64,000 nucleotides of DNA from Planctomycetota bacterium (lineage in GTDB: Bacteria > Planctomycetota > UBA1135), in the NCBI GenBank assembly GCA_030749235.1, contig JASMKM010000078.1, positions 1 to 64,000 of the forward strand. Reading direction: 5' to 3'. The position numbers and the translations under genes were made by a program. Positions 17,317 through 29,629 of this stretch are shown here, piece by piece; position 1 is the first letter of the stretch; every line of letters begins with the position of its first letter. A model generated the notes under the pieces. That model saw nothing but the letters and a program-made list of their open reading frames with translations, did not search any database and was not told where the DNA came from.

Positions 17317-18114
17317 ATGCGTGCATTGCTCATCTCTCTTCTGCTCGCCGTCGTCGTCGGAGCCTGCTCCACCGTGCCTGGCACAGGGCGCTCGCAACTC
17401 TTGCTCCTCAGTAGCGGCCAGGAAATGAAACTTGGCGCACAAGCCTACACCGAGATGTTGGTCCATGAGCGCGTCATCACCTCCGGCAACGATGCCGCCA
17501 TGGTGCAACGCATCGGCGAGCGTATCGCCCAATCCGCCATCGAACTGCTACCAGAATCCGACGCCAAGCGTTTCCGCTGGGAGTTCAAGCTCATCGATGA
17601 CCCGCAGATGATCAACGCCTGGGCCTTGCCCGGCGGAAAGACCGCGGTCTATACCGGCCTATTGCCGATTACAGGTGACGAGGACAGCCTCGCCATCGTC
17701 ATGGGCCATGAGGTCGCCCACGCCATCGCGCGTCACGGTAACGAGCGCATGAGTCACGGCATGGTGCTGCAGCTCGGCATGTTGGGTGCCGACATGGGTA
17801 TGCGCGATATGGATCCTGATGACCGTGCCATGATCATGGCCGGCTTGGGCGTCGGCGCCAACATTGGCGTGATGCTGCCTTTCTCGCGCAGCCATGAATC
17901 GGAAGCCGACGAGATTGGCCTGATGTTGGCGGCCAACGCCGGCTATCACCCCGAAGCGTCAATTGGTTTGTGGCAGCGTATGGGCGCGGCTTCCAGTGGC
18001 TCACCTCCCGAATGGCTCAGCACCCACCCCAGTTCGGAAACGCGCATCCGTAGGCTGCAGGCACTGATGCCCGAAGCCAACAAGCTTTACCGTCGTGCAC
18101 TGAATCGACGCTGA
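17317..18114 (+). CDS. M48-family zinc peptidase, lipoprotein
   Basis: This 265-residue protein starts at MRALLISLLLAVVVGACST, a lipoprotein signal (VVGAC) rather than the longer track start. The zinc site is GHEVAHAIARHGNERM (HExxH), and the third ligand is Glu in SHESEADEIGL. NAWALPGGKTAVYTGL is the typical upstream strand of BepA/LoiP/YcaL-like periplasmic M48 peptidases, which clear misfolded envelope proteins. The final STHPSSETRI is also typical of the family. The ROK kinase begins two bases after its stop, so the genes are co-transcribed. Confidence 0.92.
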   Translation: MRALLISLLLAVVVGACSTVPGTGRSQLLLLSSGQEMKLGAQAYTEMLVHERVITSGNDAAMVQRIGERIAQSAIELLPESDAKRFRWEFKLIDDPQMINAWALPGGKTAVYTGLLPITGDEDSLAIVMGHEVAHAIARHGNERMSHGMVLQLGMLGADMGMRDMDPDDRAMIMAGLGVGANIGVMLPFSRSHESEADEIGLMLAANAGYHPEASIGLWQRMGAASSGSPPEWLSTHPSSETRIRRLQALMPEANKLYRRALNRR

Positions 18115-18116
18115 CC

Positions 18117-19007
18117 ATGTCGGATTCCATCACCCAACCGCGTTTTGGCGTGGACCTTGGCGGCACGGCAATCAAGCTCGGCCGCGTCGAGGGCGAGGAG
18201 CTGGTGCAGCGCCTCGAGATCGACACACCACACGAAGGCGAAGCTTGTCTCGATGCCATCGCCACAGCGCTGCGCGAACTCGCTGCTGGGGATCCAATCG
18301 CTTCCGTCGGCATCGGTTTGCCTGGGGTCGTCGACCTGGAACGCCGTTGCGTAATCGAGGCACCGAACTTGGAGTTCCTCGGTGGATTGCCTACAGCAGA
18401 CATGCTTAGTGAGCGCCTCGGTTGTCCTGTACTGCTCGAGAACGACGCCAATGCCGCCGCCTTCGGCGAGGCCCAAGTCGGCGCCGGTCGTGGTTTTTCT
18501 GATTTCCTGTTCCTGACGCTAGGTACCGGCGTCGGCGGCGGCGTTATCTTGGATGGGCTGCCCTTCCATGGGCCAGGTGGTATGGCTGGCGAAATTGGCC
18601 ACATAACCACCGGACATGATCGTCAATGCGGTTGTGGCACCATCGGCTGCCTGGAAGCGATTGCCTCGGCACGCGCGATGGAGACCTTGGCCGCCCAGGA
18701 ACTCGGCCGCGCCTTGTCGCTGGAGGAAATGGCCAAGGCCGCACGCAAAGGCGATAAGGATGCCCTATCGGTGTTCCGCACCAGCGGAATCGCACTCGGA
18801 ATCGCACTCGCCCAGGTCGCCCTCTTGCTCGATCTGCGTATCTTCCTGGTCGGCGGTGGCGGCGCCCCCACCTTGGATTTGTTGGCTCCGCATGCCTTGG
18901 ATCAATTGGAGAAGCGCTGCTTCGGGCGTACAGCCAGCGATTTCAAGCTGACCCAAGCGAGTCTCGGCAACGACGCCGGCATCCATGGCGCCGCCCGCTT
19001 GAGCTGA
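18117..19007 (+). CDS. ROK-family sugar kinase (glucokinase-like)
   Basis: This 296-residue protein has the phosphate-binding FGVDLGGTAIKLG, the catalytic LENDANAAAFGE, LGTGVGGGVI, and the ROK zinc motif GHDRQCGCGTIGCLEA. There is no N-terminal helix-turn-helix, so it is an enzyme of glucokinase or N-acetylhexosamine-kinase type rather than a repressor. It uses ATP to phosphorylate a hexose; glucose is the most likely substrate but cannot be proven here. It overlaps the next gene by one base (TGATG). Confidence 0.88.
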   Translation: MSDSITQPRFGVDLGGTAIKLGRVEGEELVQRLEIDTPHEGEACLDAIATALRELAAGDPIASVGIGLPGVVDLERRCVIEAPNLEFLGGLPTADMLSERLGCPVLLENDANAAAFGEAQVGAGRGFSDFLFLTLGTGVGGGVILDGLPFHGPGGMAGEIGHITTGHDRQCGCGTIGCLEAIASARAMETLAAQELGRALSLEEMAKAARKGDKDALSVFRTSGIALGIALAQVALLLDLRIFLVGGGGAPTLDLLAPHALDQLEKRCFGRTASDFKLTQASLGNDAGIHGAARLS

Positions 19008-20044
19008 TGACTCATAAGGGCTCGGGTATCTTCCTCGAAGGTAGAGAGCGCCAGCGATTGGTTCGCTTGGCCGTTTTGTTGGTGGTCTTGATTGGAGTCA
19101 TGATTGCCTTGAGCGACTTGGCGACGCGCCTGAAGGAGAAGATCGAGTTCGATTACGTCCGTCATCAGAGTAGCCTGCTGCAGAATGATCCTGCGCAAGT
19201 CGTGGCCTTCGTCAACCAGAGGATCCAGGATGCGGCCCATGAGGGTTCGCTACTCGGCCCGGTCGCCACCCTGTGGTCCGGCAGCGGCAGCGAGTTGGAT
19301 CGCGCACAGCTGCTGATGGAGATGTTGATTGATTGCGGCGAGCAAGCTCAATTGGCGCGCAGTGGCAAGCGTTGGTGGGTCGAGAGCCCTGCGCTGCCGC
19401 CGCCAGCAGGAGTTGGCACAGCGCAATGGCGAGGCAGCTTGATCCCGCCTTCCGATTGTCACCGCCTCGAGGTCGAAATCCGCACCAATTCCGACCAAGA
19501 GCCGTTGTGCCTATTGTGGAACTTGGCCGATATCAACAACGATCCAATCCTGATGGATTGGACAGCCGGTTCGATTCATGTGCGTCGCGCTTCACGAAGT
19601 ACACCGATGGCTTCCATCCCGTTGCCGGCCGAAGGCCAATCACTGCAGGTTCTATGCCGACATCTGCGGCCGGATGATTCGGTCGTCTTTGAAGGCACCA
19701 AGACTTTGCCGCTGAGTTACCTGCAGATGATGTCAAGCCAAGAGGACGGGGAAGAAACTAGCTTTGAAGTCGGTGTGTTGGTGGTAATGCTAGCCACACC
19801 GCCGCAGGATGAGCGGATTCACCCTTCGCAGCTCAGTGGCAGAATCCTGCCGCGCCATGCATCCTTCGCCTACCAGAATGTTGTCGACATGCGACGTGCG
19901 CAGGAAACCGATGGTGGCATGATGGCGACCAATCCTGCTGATCCGATTGGCGCCGAAATCCCTTACCTCTACTTGGCGACCATCCCGCCGAGAATGGACT
20001 GGATGACGAATGCTGCGGCGATTCGTGTAGAAGCCTATGAATAA
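19007..20044 (+). CDS. Hypothetical membrane-anchored protein
   Basis: I do not recognise this 345-residue protein. It has a 20-residue basic N-terminus, one membrane span (about 20-41, LVRLAVLLVVLIGVMIAL) and a roughly 300-residue outside domain rich in acidic residues, with phrases such as LLQNDPAQVVAFVNQRIQD and SDCHRLEVEIRTNSDQEP. A region around LLMEMLIDCGEQAQLARSGKRWWVES resembles the short helix-strand unit of transglutaminase-like folds, but I see no catalytic triad. The start codon overlaps the ROK stop (TGATG), so it is translationally coupled to the kinase. Confidence 0.65.
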   Translation: MTHKGSGIFLEGRERQRLVRLAVLLVVLIGVMIALSDLATRLKEKIEFDYVRHQSSLLQNDPAQVVAFVNQRIQDAAHEGSLLGPVATLWSGSGSELDRAQLLMEMLIDCGEQAQLARSGKRWWVESPALPPPAGVGTAQWRGSLIPPSDCHRLEVEIRTNSDQEPLCLLWNLADINNDPILMDWTAGSIHVRRASRSTPMASIPLPAEGQSLQVLCRHLRPDDSVVFEGTKTLPLSYLQMMSSQEDGEETSFEVGVLVVMLATPPQDERIHPSQLSGRILPRHASFAYQNVVDMRRAQETDGGMMATNPADPIGAEIPYLYLATIPPRMDWMTNAAAIRVEAYE

Positions 20045-20104
20045 GACAAGCAGTCTACATCGCAGTGTTGCCCTTTTTGCGGTCAGTCGAACCGAGGGCC
20101 TTGT

Positions 20105-20974
20105 TCAGCGCAGCGGAAATAGCTTGTTGGGGTTCTCCACCAGCACCTTGTGCTTGAGAATATCGCTGTAGGTGACCAAACCGCAAAAGGCCTCGAGGTT
20201 CTTACGCAGGTCCAAGACGCCCGGACTCGGCCAGTCCGTCCCCCACAATACGTGATCGGCGATGACCTCCAGACGCGGCAAGCGCTCGGGCAGTTGTAGC
20301 GGTGGGATGCCGCTCAACTCGAGCCAAACATTCTGGTGTCGACGCGCCACAAAAAAAGCTTGGTCGTACCAGAAAGGACGACCGCAGTGGGCCATGATGA
20401 TCTGCAGTTCAGGGAAATCGATGGCGATGTCGTCGACATCCATTGGATCGCCGTAACGTGCGCGCGCGCCGGGAAACACCGACGTGCCAGTGTGGATCAT
20501 CACCGGGATGGCGCGCTCCTCACATGCAGCATAGACGTCGGCCAAACCCTTCATACCTTGGCTGCGATAGGCATTGGAGCGGATGCCCTGATGCGGCGGA
20601 TGGATCTTGATGCCGTCAATCCGCAGATCATCCAGGAGACGTTCCATCTCGGCAGGCACATCATCGCAGAATCCCGGATGCACCCCACCCCAAGCGATGA
20701 ACTTGGTCGGATCATGGTCACGGTATTTGGCAATCCAGTCGTTACAGCTGGCATCGAAGCCCATCAGCTCAGGCGACACGTAGTTGATCAAGCCAACGCG
20801 GGCCACGCCTTGTTCGGCCATGTACGCGACGAGGGCCGCCGGATTGGACTGGAACTCGAGGATCTTGTCGACGTCCGAACGGCCACTCTCAATGGTGGCG
20901 CGAGGCTCATCTCGAATCTGCTGCCACGGCTGCATGTGCACGTGGACATCGACCACACCAGGTGGGATCTTCAT
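20105..20974 (-). CDS. Amidohydrolase-2 family metal-dependent hydrolase
   Basis: This 289-residue TIM-barrel protein has VDVHVHMQ (first metal pair), GIKIHPPHQG, MIHTGTS and MAHCGRP (metal histidines) and LWGTDWPSP (terminal Asp). These form the mononuclear site of the ACMSD/decarboxylase-like amidohydrolase_2 family, whose members decarboxylate or hydrolyse carboxylated substrates. Its start overlaps the symporter stop by four bases (ATGA). It is the last gene of the methylmalonyl-CoA mutase operon, which suggests a substrate linked to a carboxylate catabolic route. The exact substrate is unknown. Confidence 0.82.
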   Translation of the reverse strand: MKIPPGVVDVHVHMQPWQQIRDEPRATIESGRSDVDKILEFQSNPAALVAYMAEQGVARVGLINYVSPELMGFDASCNDWIAKYRDHDPTKFIAWGGVHPGFCDDVPAEMERLLDDLRIDGIKIHPPHQGIRSNAYRSQGMKGLADVYAACEERAIPVMIHTGTSVFPGARARYGDPMDVDDIAIDFPELQIIMAHCGRPFWYDQAFFVARRHQNVWLELSGIPPLQLPERLPRLEVIADHVLWGTDWPSPGVLDLRKNLEAFCGLVTYSDILKHKVLVENPNKLFPLR

Positions 20975-22374
20975 GGCCTCAGTTTACGGCTGCCGGCCAG
21001 GCAGACGCCAAGTGCAAGCAGAAATGCCGGCACCAGCTCATAGACCATGGCTTTCAGCGCCGGCGTATAGAACCACACGATGCTGGTTACAAAGCCGACC
21101 CACAGCGCGGACAGAGCGAAGCGAGGATCGACGATACGGCCGCTAAGTCGCACCAACAACAGGGGGCCGAAGGCGGCGCCAAGGCCGGACCAGGCGAACA
21201 GCACAGTATTAAAGATGGTGTCGTCGATCAGAATGGCAGCAAGAATGGCAGCCACCCCGAGCCCGATCATGGTCTGGCGATTGCTGAACATGCGCTGCGT
21301 ACCTTGCTGACGCGGCATGTCGTAGGCGACGGTCGATCCGCACACCAGCAACTGACTGTCGGCAGTGGACATGATCGCTGACAGAACTGCGGCGATGATG
21401 ACGCCGGCCGGAATCGGGCTGAACAGGTCGGTAGTCAGGCGCAGGAGGATGGTCTCGTCGTTGCGGATGCTTGAGACCATCGCACGCCCGCACCAACCGG
21501 TGATCAACATGCCACCATAGATGATCACTCCCCACGACATCGTGATGATGGTGCCGCGACGGATTTCCTGCTCGGAACGAATCGCCATGAAGCGGTTGAC
21601 CACATGCGGTTGGCCCGGATATCCGAGGCCGATGCCAAACTTGCCAACCAGGAAGGCAACCAATAACCATCCACTGTTGCCTGCAGTCCAATCTACATAT
21701 TGCGGACCGGCCTGCTCGAGGCCTTCGAACATCGCCTGGAATCCACCAAGCTCGACTAAGGCCATTAAAGGTACGGCGATGGCCGCCGCCGCCATCACTA
21801 GCCCTTGGATGGTATCAGTGACCGATGCTGCCCAAAATCCACCAAGCGTGGTGTAGAACAGAACAATCACGCCGCCGACGATCACAGCAGTGATGAAGTT
21901 CATATCCAAGGTGGTGGCGAAAGTCTCCCCTGCAGCTTGGAACTGCGAAGCAACGTAGACCAGCAGGCAAAGCAGGATGATGATGCTGGCGCTCAGCACG
22001 AATTTGCGCGCGAGGGTCGGCGAAGCACCTTGTGACAGGTATTCGGTGAGGGTGACCGCGCCGCTGATGTCGGCGGCACGCTTCAAGGGCCTAGCAACCA
22101 CACACCAGTTCAGTAAAAAACCGCACAAGCAGGCAGGGAACAACCAAACGGCACCGAATCCCATGGTGTAAGCCGCACCGCTGACACCGAGCAACGTCCA
22201 TGCCGAACTGGACGATGCCGCAGAACTGAGGCTGGCCACCCATGGGCCAAGTCCCCGACCGCCGAGATAGAAGTCGGCATCGTCCTTGGTGCGCTTTGAT
22301 GCCCAAAACCCGACTCCAAGCAGGAGCAGCTTGTAAGCCACAAGGGTGACGACGATGGCGGCCTCAGCACTCAT
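20971..22374 (-). CDS. Sodium:solute symporter (PutP-like)
   Basis: This 467-residue protein has 12-13 hydrophobic segments. It carries the SSS signatures FYLGGRGLGPWVASLSSAAS, GVSGAAYTMGFGAVW and GLGYPGQPHVVNRFMAIRS, with SAIMSTADSQLLV in a late helix, all close to the proline permease PutP. It imports an organic solute with Na+. It overlaps both meaB upstream and the amidohydrolase downstream by four bases. Proline is one candidate; the operon context makes a carboxylate or branched-chain precursor equally possible. Confidence 0.88.
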   Translation of the reverse strand: MSAEAAIVVTLVAYKLLLLGVGFWASKRTKDDADFYLGGRGLGPWVASLSSAASSSSAWTLLGVSGAAYTMGFGAVWLFPACLCGFLLNWCVVARPLKRAADISGAVTLTEYLSQGASPTLARKFVLSASIIILLCLLVYVASQFQAAGETFATTLDMNFITAVIVGGVIVLFYTTLGGFWAASVTDTIQGLVMAAAAIAVPLMALVELGGFQAMFEGLEQAGPQYVDWTAGNSGWLLVAFLVGKFGIGLGYPGQPHVVNRFMAIRSEQEIRRGTIITMSWGVIIYGGMLITGWCGRAMVSSIRNDETILLRLTTDLFSPIPAGVIIAAVLSAIMSTADSQLLVCGSTVAYDMPRQQGTQRMFSNRQTMIGLGVAAILAAILIDDTIFNTVLFAWSGLGAAFGPLLLVRLSGRIVDPRFALSALWVGFVTSIVWFYTPALKAMVYELVPAFLLALGVCLAGSRKLRP

Positions 22375-23410
22375 GCCGAGGCGTCACCTGGATTCGGATT
22401 CGCTGTCCGATCCGCGTCCTGTCGGGTTGCGGCGGTGAAGACCTCAAGTAAGCGATCGGCGGCAAGCGAAGGCGGTAGGCTACCGTCGGCGATAGCCTGC
22501 TCTACACTTGCCAGCTCGGCAGCCACGCGTGGATGCTGCTGGAAGGAACTGAGCAGGCGTTCCTCTATCTGTGACCACATCCAGTTGCGTTTCTGGTCGC
22601 GGCGAGTGCTTTCAAGCTCGTCGCCATCGACCATCGCCTTGCGATGAGCTTGCACGATCTGCCACAGCTCTTTGAGCCCATGACCTTCCAGACCGGAGAT
22701 TGAGATGGCTTGCGGTCGCCACAACTCCGACTTGGCGTGCAGGTAGTGCAGTGCCGACGCGTAGTCGGCTTGGGCGGAGTTGGCGCGTCCGAGGTTGTCG
22801 CCATCGGCCTTGTTGACCGCGATGACGTCGGCCAACTCCAGGATGCCCTTCTTGATGCCTTGCAACTCATCGCCAGCACCAGGCAGCATCAGCACAAGGA
22901 AAAAGTCCACCATGTCGGCGACCACGGTCTCCGATTGCCCAACGCCAACGGTCTCGACCAACACCACATCGAAGCCGGCAGCCTCGCACAGCAGCATCGA
23001 TTCGCGCGTACGTCGGGCGACGCCACCCAAGGTGGTGCCGGATGGGCTGGGGCGGATGAAGGCCTGGTCGGACAAGGCCAAGCGGTTCATGCGTGCCTTG
23101 TCGCCGAGGATGCTACCGCCGGTCAGGGAACTAGATGGATCGACGGTGAGGACGGCGACCTTGTGGCCTTGCTCCACCAAGAACATGCCGAAACTATCGA
23201 GAAAGGTGCTCTTGCCGACGCCAGGCACACCAGTCACGCCGATGCGTTGTGCCCCACCGGTTTCGGCCAGCAAGGTGGTCAACAACTCCTGGGCCTGCTG
23301 GCGATGAGCGTCCCGCTGCGACTCCACCAAGGTGATGGCGCGCGCCAGCATCGTGCGATCGCCGGCACGAATGCCTTCGGCAAGATCCTGAGTGGGAAAG
23401 GAAGGTTGAC

Positions 23411-23414
<4 letters not shown>
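22371..23414 (-). CDS. meaB: Methylmalonyl-CoA mutase-associated GTPase MeaB
   Basis: This 347-residue G3E GTPase has the Walker [16 protein letters not shown], the Walker B region [36 protein letters not shown] and the base-recognition NKAD. MeaB/ArgK proteins load and protect the B12 cofactor of methylmalonyl-CoA mutase. The gene overlaps the large mutase subunit by four bases and the symporter by four. Length and order (mutA-mutB-meaB) are typical. Confidence 0.95.
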
Positions 23415-25566
<2,152 letters not shown>

Positions 25567-25570
<4 letters not shown>

Positions 25571-27636
25571 CCGTAAACCTCCTGAAGATCCGACAGGATG
25601 GTCAAGGCATCGCAACCTAAGCCGATGAAGCCGTCCAAGCCGGCTTGTTGCCAGGTACTGTCGGTGGGCACATCAGGTGGTCGCCCGGCAAGGAGCATCT
25701 TCTTGACCCCAGCCTTTTTGTAGTCTTCCAGATAGGAGACTTCCATCTTGGCGTAGGCCTGATCGTTGCCGCAGACACAAAGGATCTTGGCACCGGATTC
25801 ACGGAGATCCTCGAGCGAGGAACCGACGATGCATTCGAAGCCACCAACGCGAAAGAACTGCTGGGCGTAGGACAGGCGTGCTGCATATTCGGCGGTACTT
25901 CCTAAGGTGGCGAGGAAGACAATCGGCTTGAGACCGGCGACACGCAATTCCATGGCACGTGCTTGCATGCCCTCGAAACCTGCGGCATCGCGCATCTGCG
26001 GCAATGGGTCAGCCTTGGGGCCGTCACAGGAGTTGCCGGAGAGATCGCCTAGCGCCTCGGTCAAGGCGAAGACGTCGGCGCCATCTTCGCAGGCAGCGAT
26101 GATCTCCTCAAAACCACCGGCGACGGTCAGGGCGCAGCACTGGTTCTCTGGATCCCTGGTCTGAATCCATTCACGTACACCTTCCTCATCGCGTTGGGTC
26201 AGATAGGGTTCGCCCTCCTCAACGACAGCATCCACCAAGGGGTAGGAACTCACGCCGGAGATCAGTAGCTTGCGTTTGCGCACCGCGGCTTCGGTGTTGA
26301 TCCGGTCCTGGGCTAAGCGATCATGGATCCAGCCGGTGGTCAACACGTTGGGCATGCCGCCATTGGCCTGGATGCCTTGAAAGATCGCCCAAGCCTCGCT
26401 GGCCAAGGACTCGGTCAAGGATTCGATCAGGTAGGAACCTCCGCCGGCATCAACCACTTGATCGAGGCGACTTTCCTCACTGAGGATGTTCTGCGTATTG
26501 CGCGCCACGCGACGCCCCAAGGTGGACGGTTGTCCCAAGGCTTCGTCGTAGGCATAGGTGGTAATCATGTCAGCGCCACCGAGTACTGCAGCCAAGGTTT
26601 GGGTGGTGCCACGTAACTGGTTGGTCCATGCGTCGGCACGCGCCAAGGTGCGTCGCGAGTTGACACCATGGATCCATGGTGCCGGCATTTCATCCTCGCT
26701 AAAGCCGCAGGCCTGCAGGACGCGCGCCCAGATTAGGCGTGCCGCGCGCAAACTCGCGATCCCGGGGAACAGTTCACGCCCTGGCACAAGGCGCAGCCCC
26801 ATCCCGGCGGCGAGATCCTCGAATGGAATGTCGAGGCGTTCGCCCAAGCTCAGGTAATGGCTCATCGTCGCAGCCATAATGCCGAGTTGTTGTGGCAGGG
26901 TGGCACCGGCCATGTGATAGACCTCGGTGCTGACCAACATCGGCCGGGTATGCGGCATATGTTCCTTGGTCCAGGCGACTGCAGTACCAATCTGGTGCAT
27001 CATGCAGCGCGACCCCAACGGCAGGAAGCCATCGCGCGCTAGGTTGCCGAGCGGATCCAACCCCAGGTTCCAACGCGCCTTCGAGATGTCCTCGCCCCGC
27101 TCACCCGCCAAGGCGACCAAACCGGCAAAGTTGCACAAACTGTTGGCACCGGCATCGAGGGCCAAGTCAATCATGTCGAGACGGATGTCGGCCATCAGTG
27201 CGCGCCAGCCTGCCAAGGACCAGACAATGCAGCCTCCATCGCCCCAAGCCTCGGAGCCGTTGGGTGAATCCGGCGCCAGACCAAGACGGGCACAGGCGTC
27301 AAGTTGCAGCCACATGCCATGACTGCCGCCTTCGAGGTCCTTCAGGGCAGCCTTGCGTACCTCCTCGGCATGAGGAATGTCGTAGCGCGGCGCATTGCTC
27401 CAGCTGGCAGTGTCCCGGCTGCCACGCAAGAAGGGTGGCTTCGCGGGTTGGCTAGGCTCCGGAGCTGGACTATTACCTGCTCCATAGACCGGCTCTATCC
27501 TCCCTGCTTCAAAGCTCTTACGAACAACAGCTCGCTCGTAATCAGCACCTTGAAGCTCCTTTTCAACCTGAGCACGCCAAGTCTCTAGATCGATCTGAGG
27601 AGGAGTCGAGGAGGTGAGCTTGGGGGCGGAATCCAT
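25567..27636 (-). CDS. mutA: Methylmalonyl-CoA mutase, small subunit
   Basis: This 689-residue paralogue of the large subunit retains the barrel and the Rossmann-like half ([20 protein letters not shown]) but lacks the DxHxxG cobalt ligand, as is normal for MutA. It forms the heterodimer with the catalytic subunit. It is the first gene of a five-gene operon with 4-base overlaps throughout. The divergent sensor-kinase gene begins about 108 bases away. The start at 27636 ([20 protein letters not shown]) looks right. Confidence 0.93.
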
Positions 27637-27744
27637 GGGAACAGGACGGGGAAGCAGGCTCTGATTCTACCTTCGCCACGCTTTGCGAAGAATCGGATAA
27701 ATTCCTCCTCCGACCATATTTGGGCCTTCAGCAGCACCCCTCAG

Positions 27745-29619
27745 GTGGCCGAAAAAGCACATGAGCCCTCAGTATTGGGGGTATCAAGCTGCCGCCGAAT
27801 TGTGATTGCATTCCTCAAGGATTTGTTGCGCCCCCCAACGAAATTAGGGGGCACTTGCACCGTTGGCCTGACCAAGTACCGAGTCGTGACCGGCATGGCC
27901 ATTGCCATGACCGGGGTTGCCTTGTTCTACATGGTGTTGGATTTTCGCGACGAAGGCCCGAGCGGTTTCTCGTTGGCGATGTCCGGCGTCATCGGCCTGG
28001 CTCTCTGCATCCGTTCCATGCTGCGCCAAGGACGTTCGGTCGAGTCCATCGGACAAGTCACCACCGTCGGCCTGTTCATGGCGGCGACCTTCGTCACCCT
28101 GCATAGCGGTGGTGGCGAGGCGACCTCGATTGGTTGGTATGCGATGCTGCCTCTGAGTGCAGCCCTGTTGTGTGGTTATCGCGCCGGCATGGCTTGGGCC
28201 GTCGTCAGCCTCACCTCGCTGCTGATCATTGGTCAACTGGCGAACCTCGGGATTGAGATTCCCGATGCCTTGCCGAAGACCAGTCGTAATCTCTATCGCC
28301 TGTTCGAGAACCTATTACTGCTCGCTGGTGTGGCCTATCTGGTAACCGGTTTCATCGCCGAACACAAGCGCGCCCAGGATGAACTGGAGATGACCAACCG
28401 CATGCTCGACGAGGAGCGTAACGCACGCACTCAGGCAGACAAGCGAGTCAACCAGACCTTGCAGATTCAGAACCAGATTCTTGCCAAGGTCGGCAGCGAA
28501 ATGCGTACTCCGCTGAACGGCATCAAGGGCATGACTCGCATGCTGAACAGCACCAATCTTGACCAAGTCCAGAAGGACTACGCCGTAGCCATCCAGTCCT
28601 CCGGCCGTGCCTTGCTGGAATTGCTCGAGGACGTGCTCGACTTCTCACGGATCGAATCCGGTGAGCTGCAGCTGGATTACAAGCCCTTCGACATCGAAGT
28701 GGCCGTCGCCGGCGTCGCCAAGCACTTGTCGACCATTGCCGAGGTCAAGAACCTCGAAGTCCTGCTGCGCTTCGCCCCCGATACTCCGCGCTTCTACACC
28801 GGCGATGCTGGACGGATTCAGCAGGTGCTAGGCAGCCTGGTCAAAAACGGCGTCAAGCATGCCACCGACGGCCATGTGCTAATCGACGTCGAAGAGACCG
28901 ATCGTGACGGGAATGATTCCATTCTGCGCTTCCATGTCCGCAACTCCGGCGTCTCGCTGGATAAGGGCGAATGCAAGGCCTTGCGCCAAATGCTTGCCAA
29001 CCAAGATGAGGATGGTTCCTCCTCCGAATCCGACAGCGGCTTCGGCCTTGCCCTCAGTCAGCGCATCGTGCGCCTGATGGGTGGCGACATGGGCTTCGAT
29101 GGCGACGGCGAAGAGGCTGACTTCTGGTTCTCGCTGACGCTGCCGCGCTCACGTGAACCAAAGGTACAGAACCTGTTCTCCGGCAACCTTGCCGGCCTGA
29201 AGGCCTTGGTGGTCGAGGACAACGCACGCAACCGCGAGATTCTGGTCGAGCAGTTGATGAGCTGGGGAATACAACCGGTACTTGCTTCCTCTGGACAGAA
29301 AGCCTTGCAGATGATGCACGTCGACCAGGATTCCAATTGCCCATACGATTTAGCGATTATCGATCACCAGTTGGAGGACATTGACGGCAAGCGTCTCGGC
29401 ATGATGATGCAATCCGATTCGGTACTCGAAGAGTGCTGCATGGTCCTGCTCACTTCCGACGCCGGAGCTGGCCGCGGTCGTGAATACCGCACGGCTGGTT
29501 TCTCCGCCTACCTCGCCAAGCCGGTCACGCCAAGCATCCTGCGCGACACTCTGGCGATGGCTTGGGGGCTGGATCGCGAGACCAAGGTTGCACAAGCTGC
29601 AAACCAACGCGATTCCTGA
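27745..29619 (+). CDS. Degenerate hybrid sensor histidine kinase with intact receiver domain
   Basis: This protein of 624 residues starts at a GTG; a start near residue 20 (another GTG) is possible. Residues 45-210 contain about six hydrophobic spans (a membrane sensor), then a short coiled coil to about 240. The HisKA-like region reads ILAKVGSEMRTPLNG, where the usual phosphoacceptor His is Ser251. The ATPase domain keeps an N-box-like KNGVKHAT and a G2-like DSGFGLALS, but the G1 box DxGxG is NSGVS. The C-terminal receiver keeps VVEDN, the phosphoacceptor position Asp540 (IIDHQLEDIDG), a Ser/Thr switch and Lys in AYLAKPV. It probably receives or relays phosphate from another kinase, or acts without phosphorylation. 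Confidence 0.88.
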   Translation: MAEKAHEPSVLGVSSCRRIVIAFLKDLLRPPTKLGGTCTVGLTKYRVVTGMAIAMTGVALFYMVLDFRDEGPSGFSLAMSGVIGLALCIRSMLRQGRSVESIGQVTTVGLFMAATFVTLHSGGGEATSIGWYAMLPLSAALLCGYRAGMAWAVVSLTSLLIIGQLANLGIEIPDALPKTSRNLYRLFENLLLLAGVAYLVTGFIAEHKRAQDELEMTNRMLDEERNARTQADKRVNQTLQIQNQILAKVGSEMRTPLNGIKGMTRMLNSTNLDQVQKDYAVAIQSSGRALLELLEDVLDFSRIESGELQLDYKPFDIEVAVAGVAKHLSTIAEVKNLEVLLRFAPDTPRFYTGDAGRIQQVLGSLVKNGVKHATDGHVLIDVEETDRDGNDSILRFHVRNSGVSLDKGECKALRQMLANQDEDGSSSESDSGFGLALSQRIVRLMGGDMGFDGDGEEADFWFSLTLPRSREPKVQNLFSGNLAGLKALVVEDNARNREILVEQLMSWGIQPVLASSGQKALQMMHVDQDSNCPYDLAIIDHQLEDIDGKRLGMMMQSDSVLEECCMVLLTSDAGAGRGREYRTAGFSAYLAKPVTPSILRDTLAMAWGLDRETKVAQAANQRDS

Positions 29620-29629
29620 TTCCCAGAGC

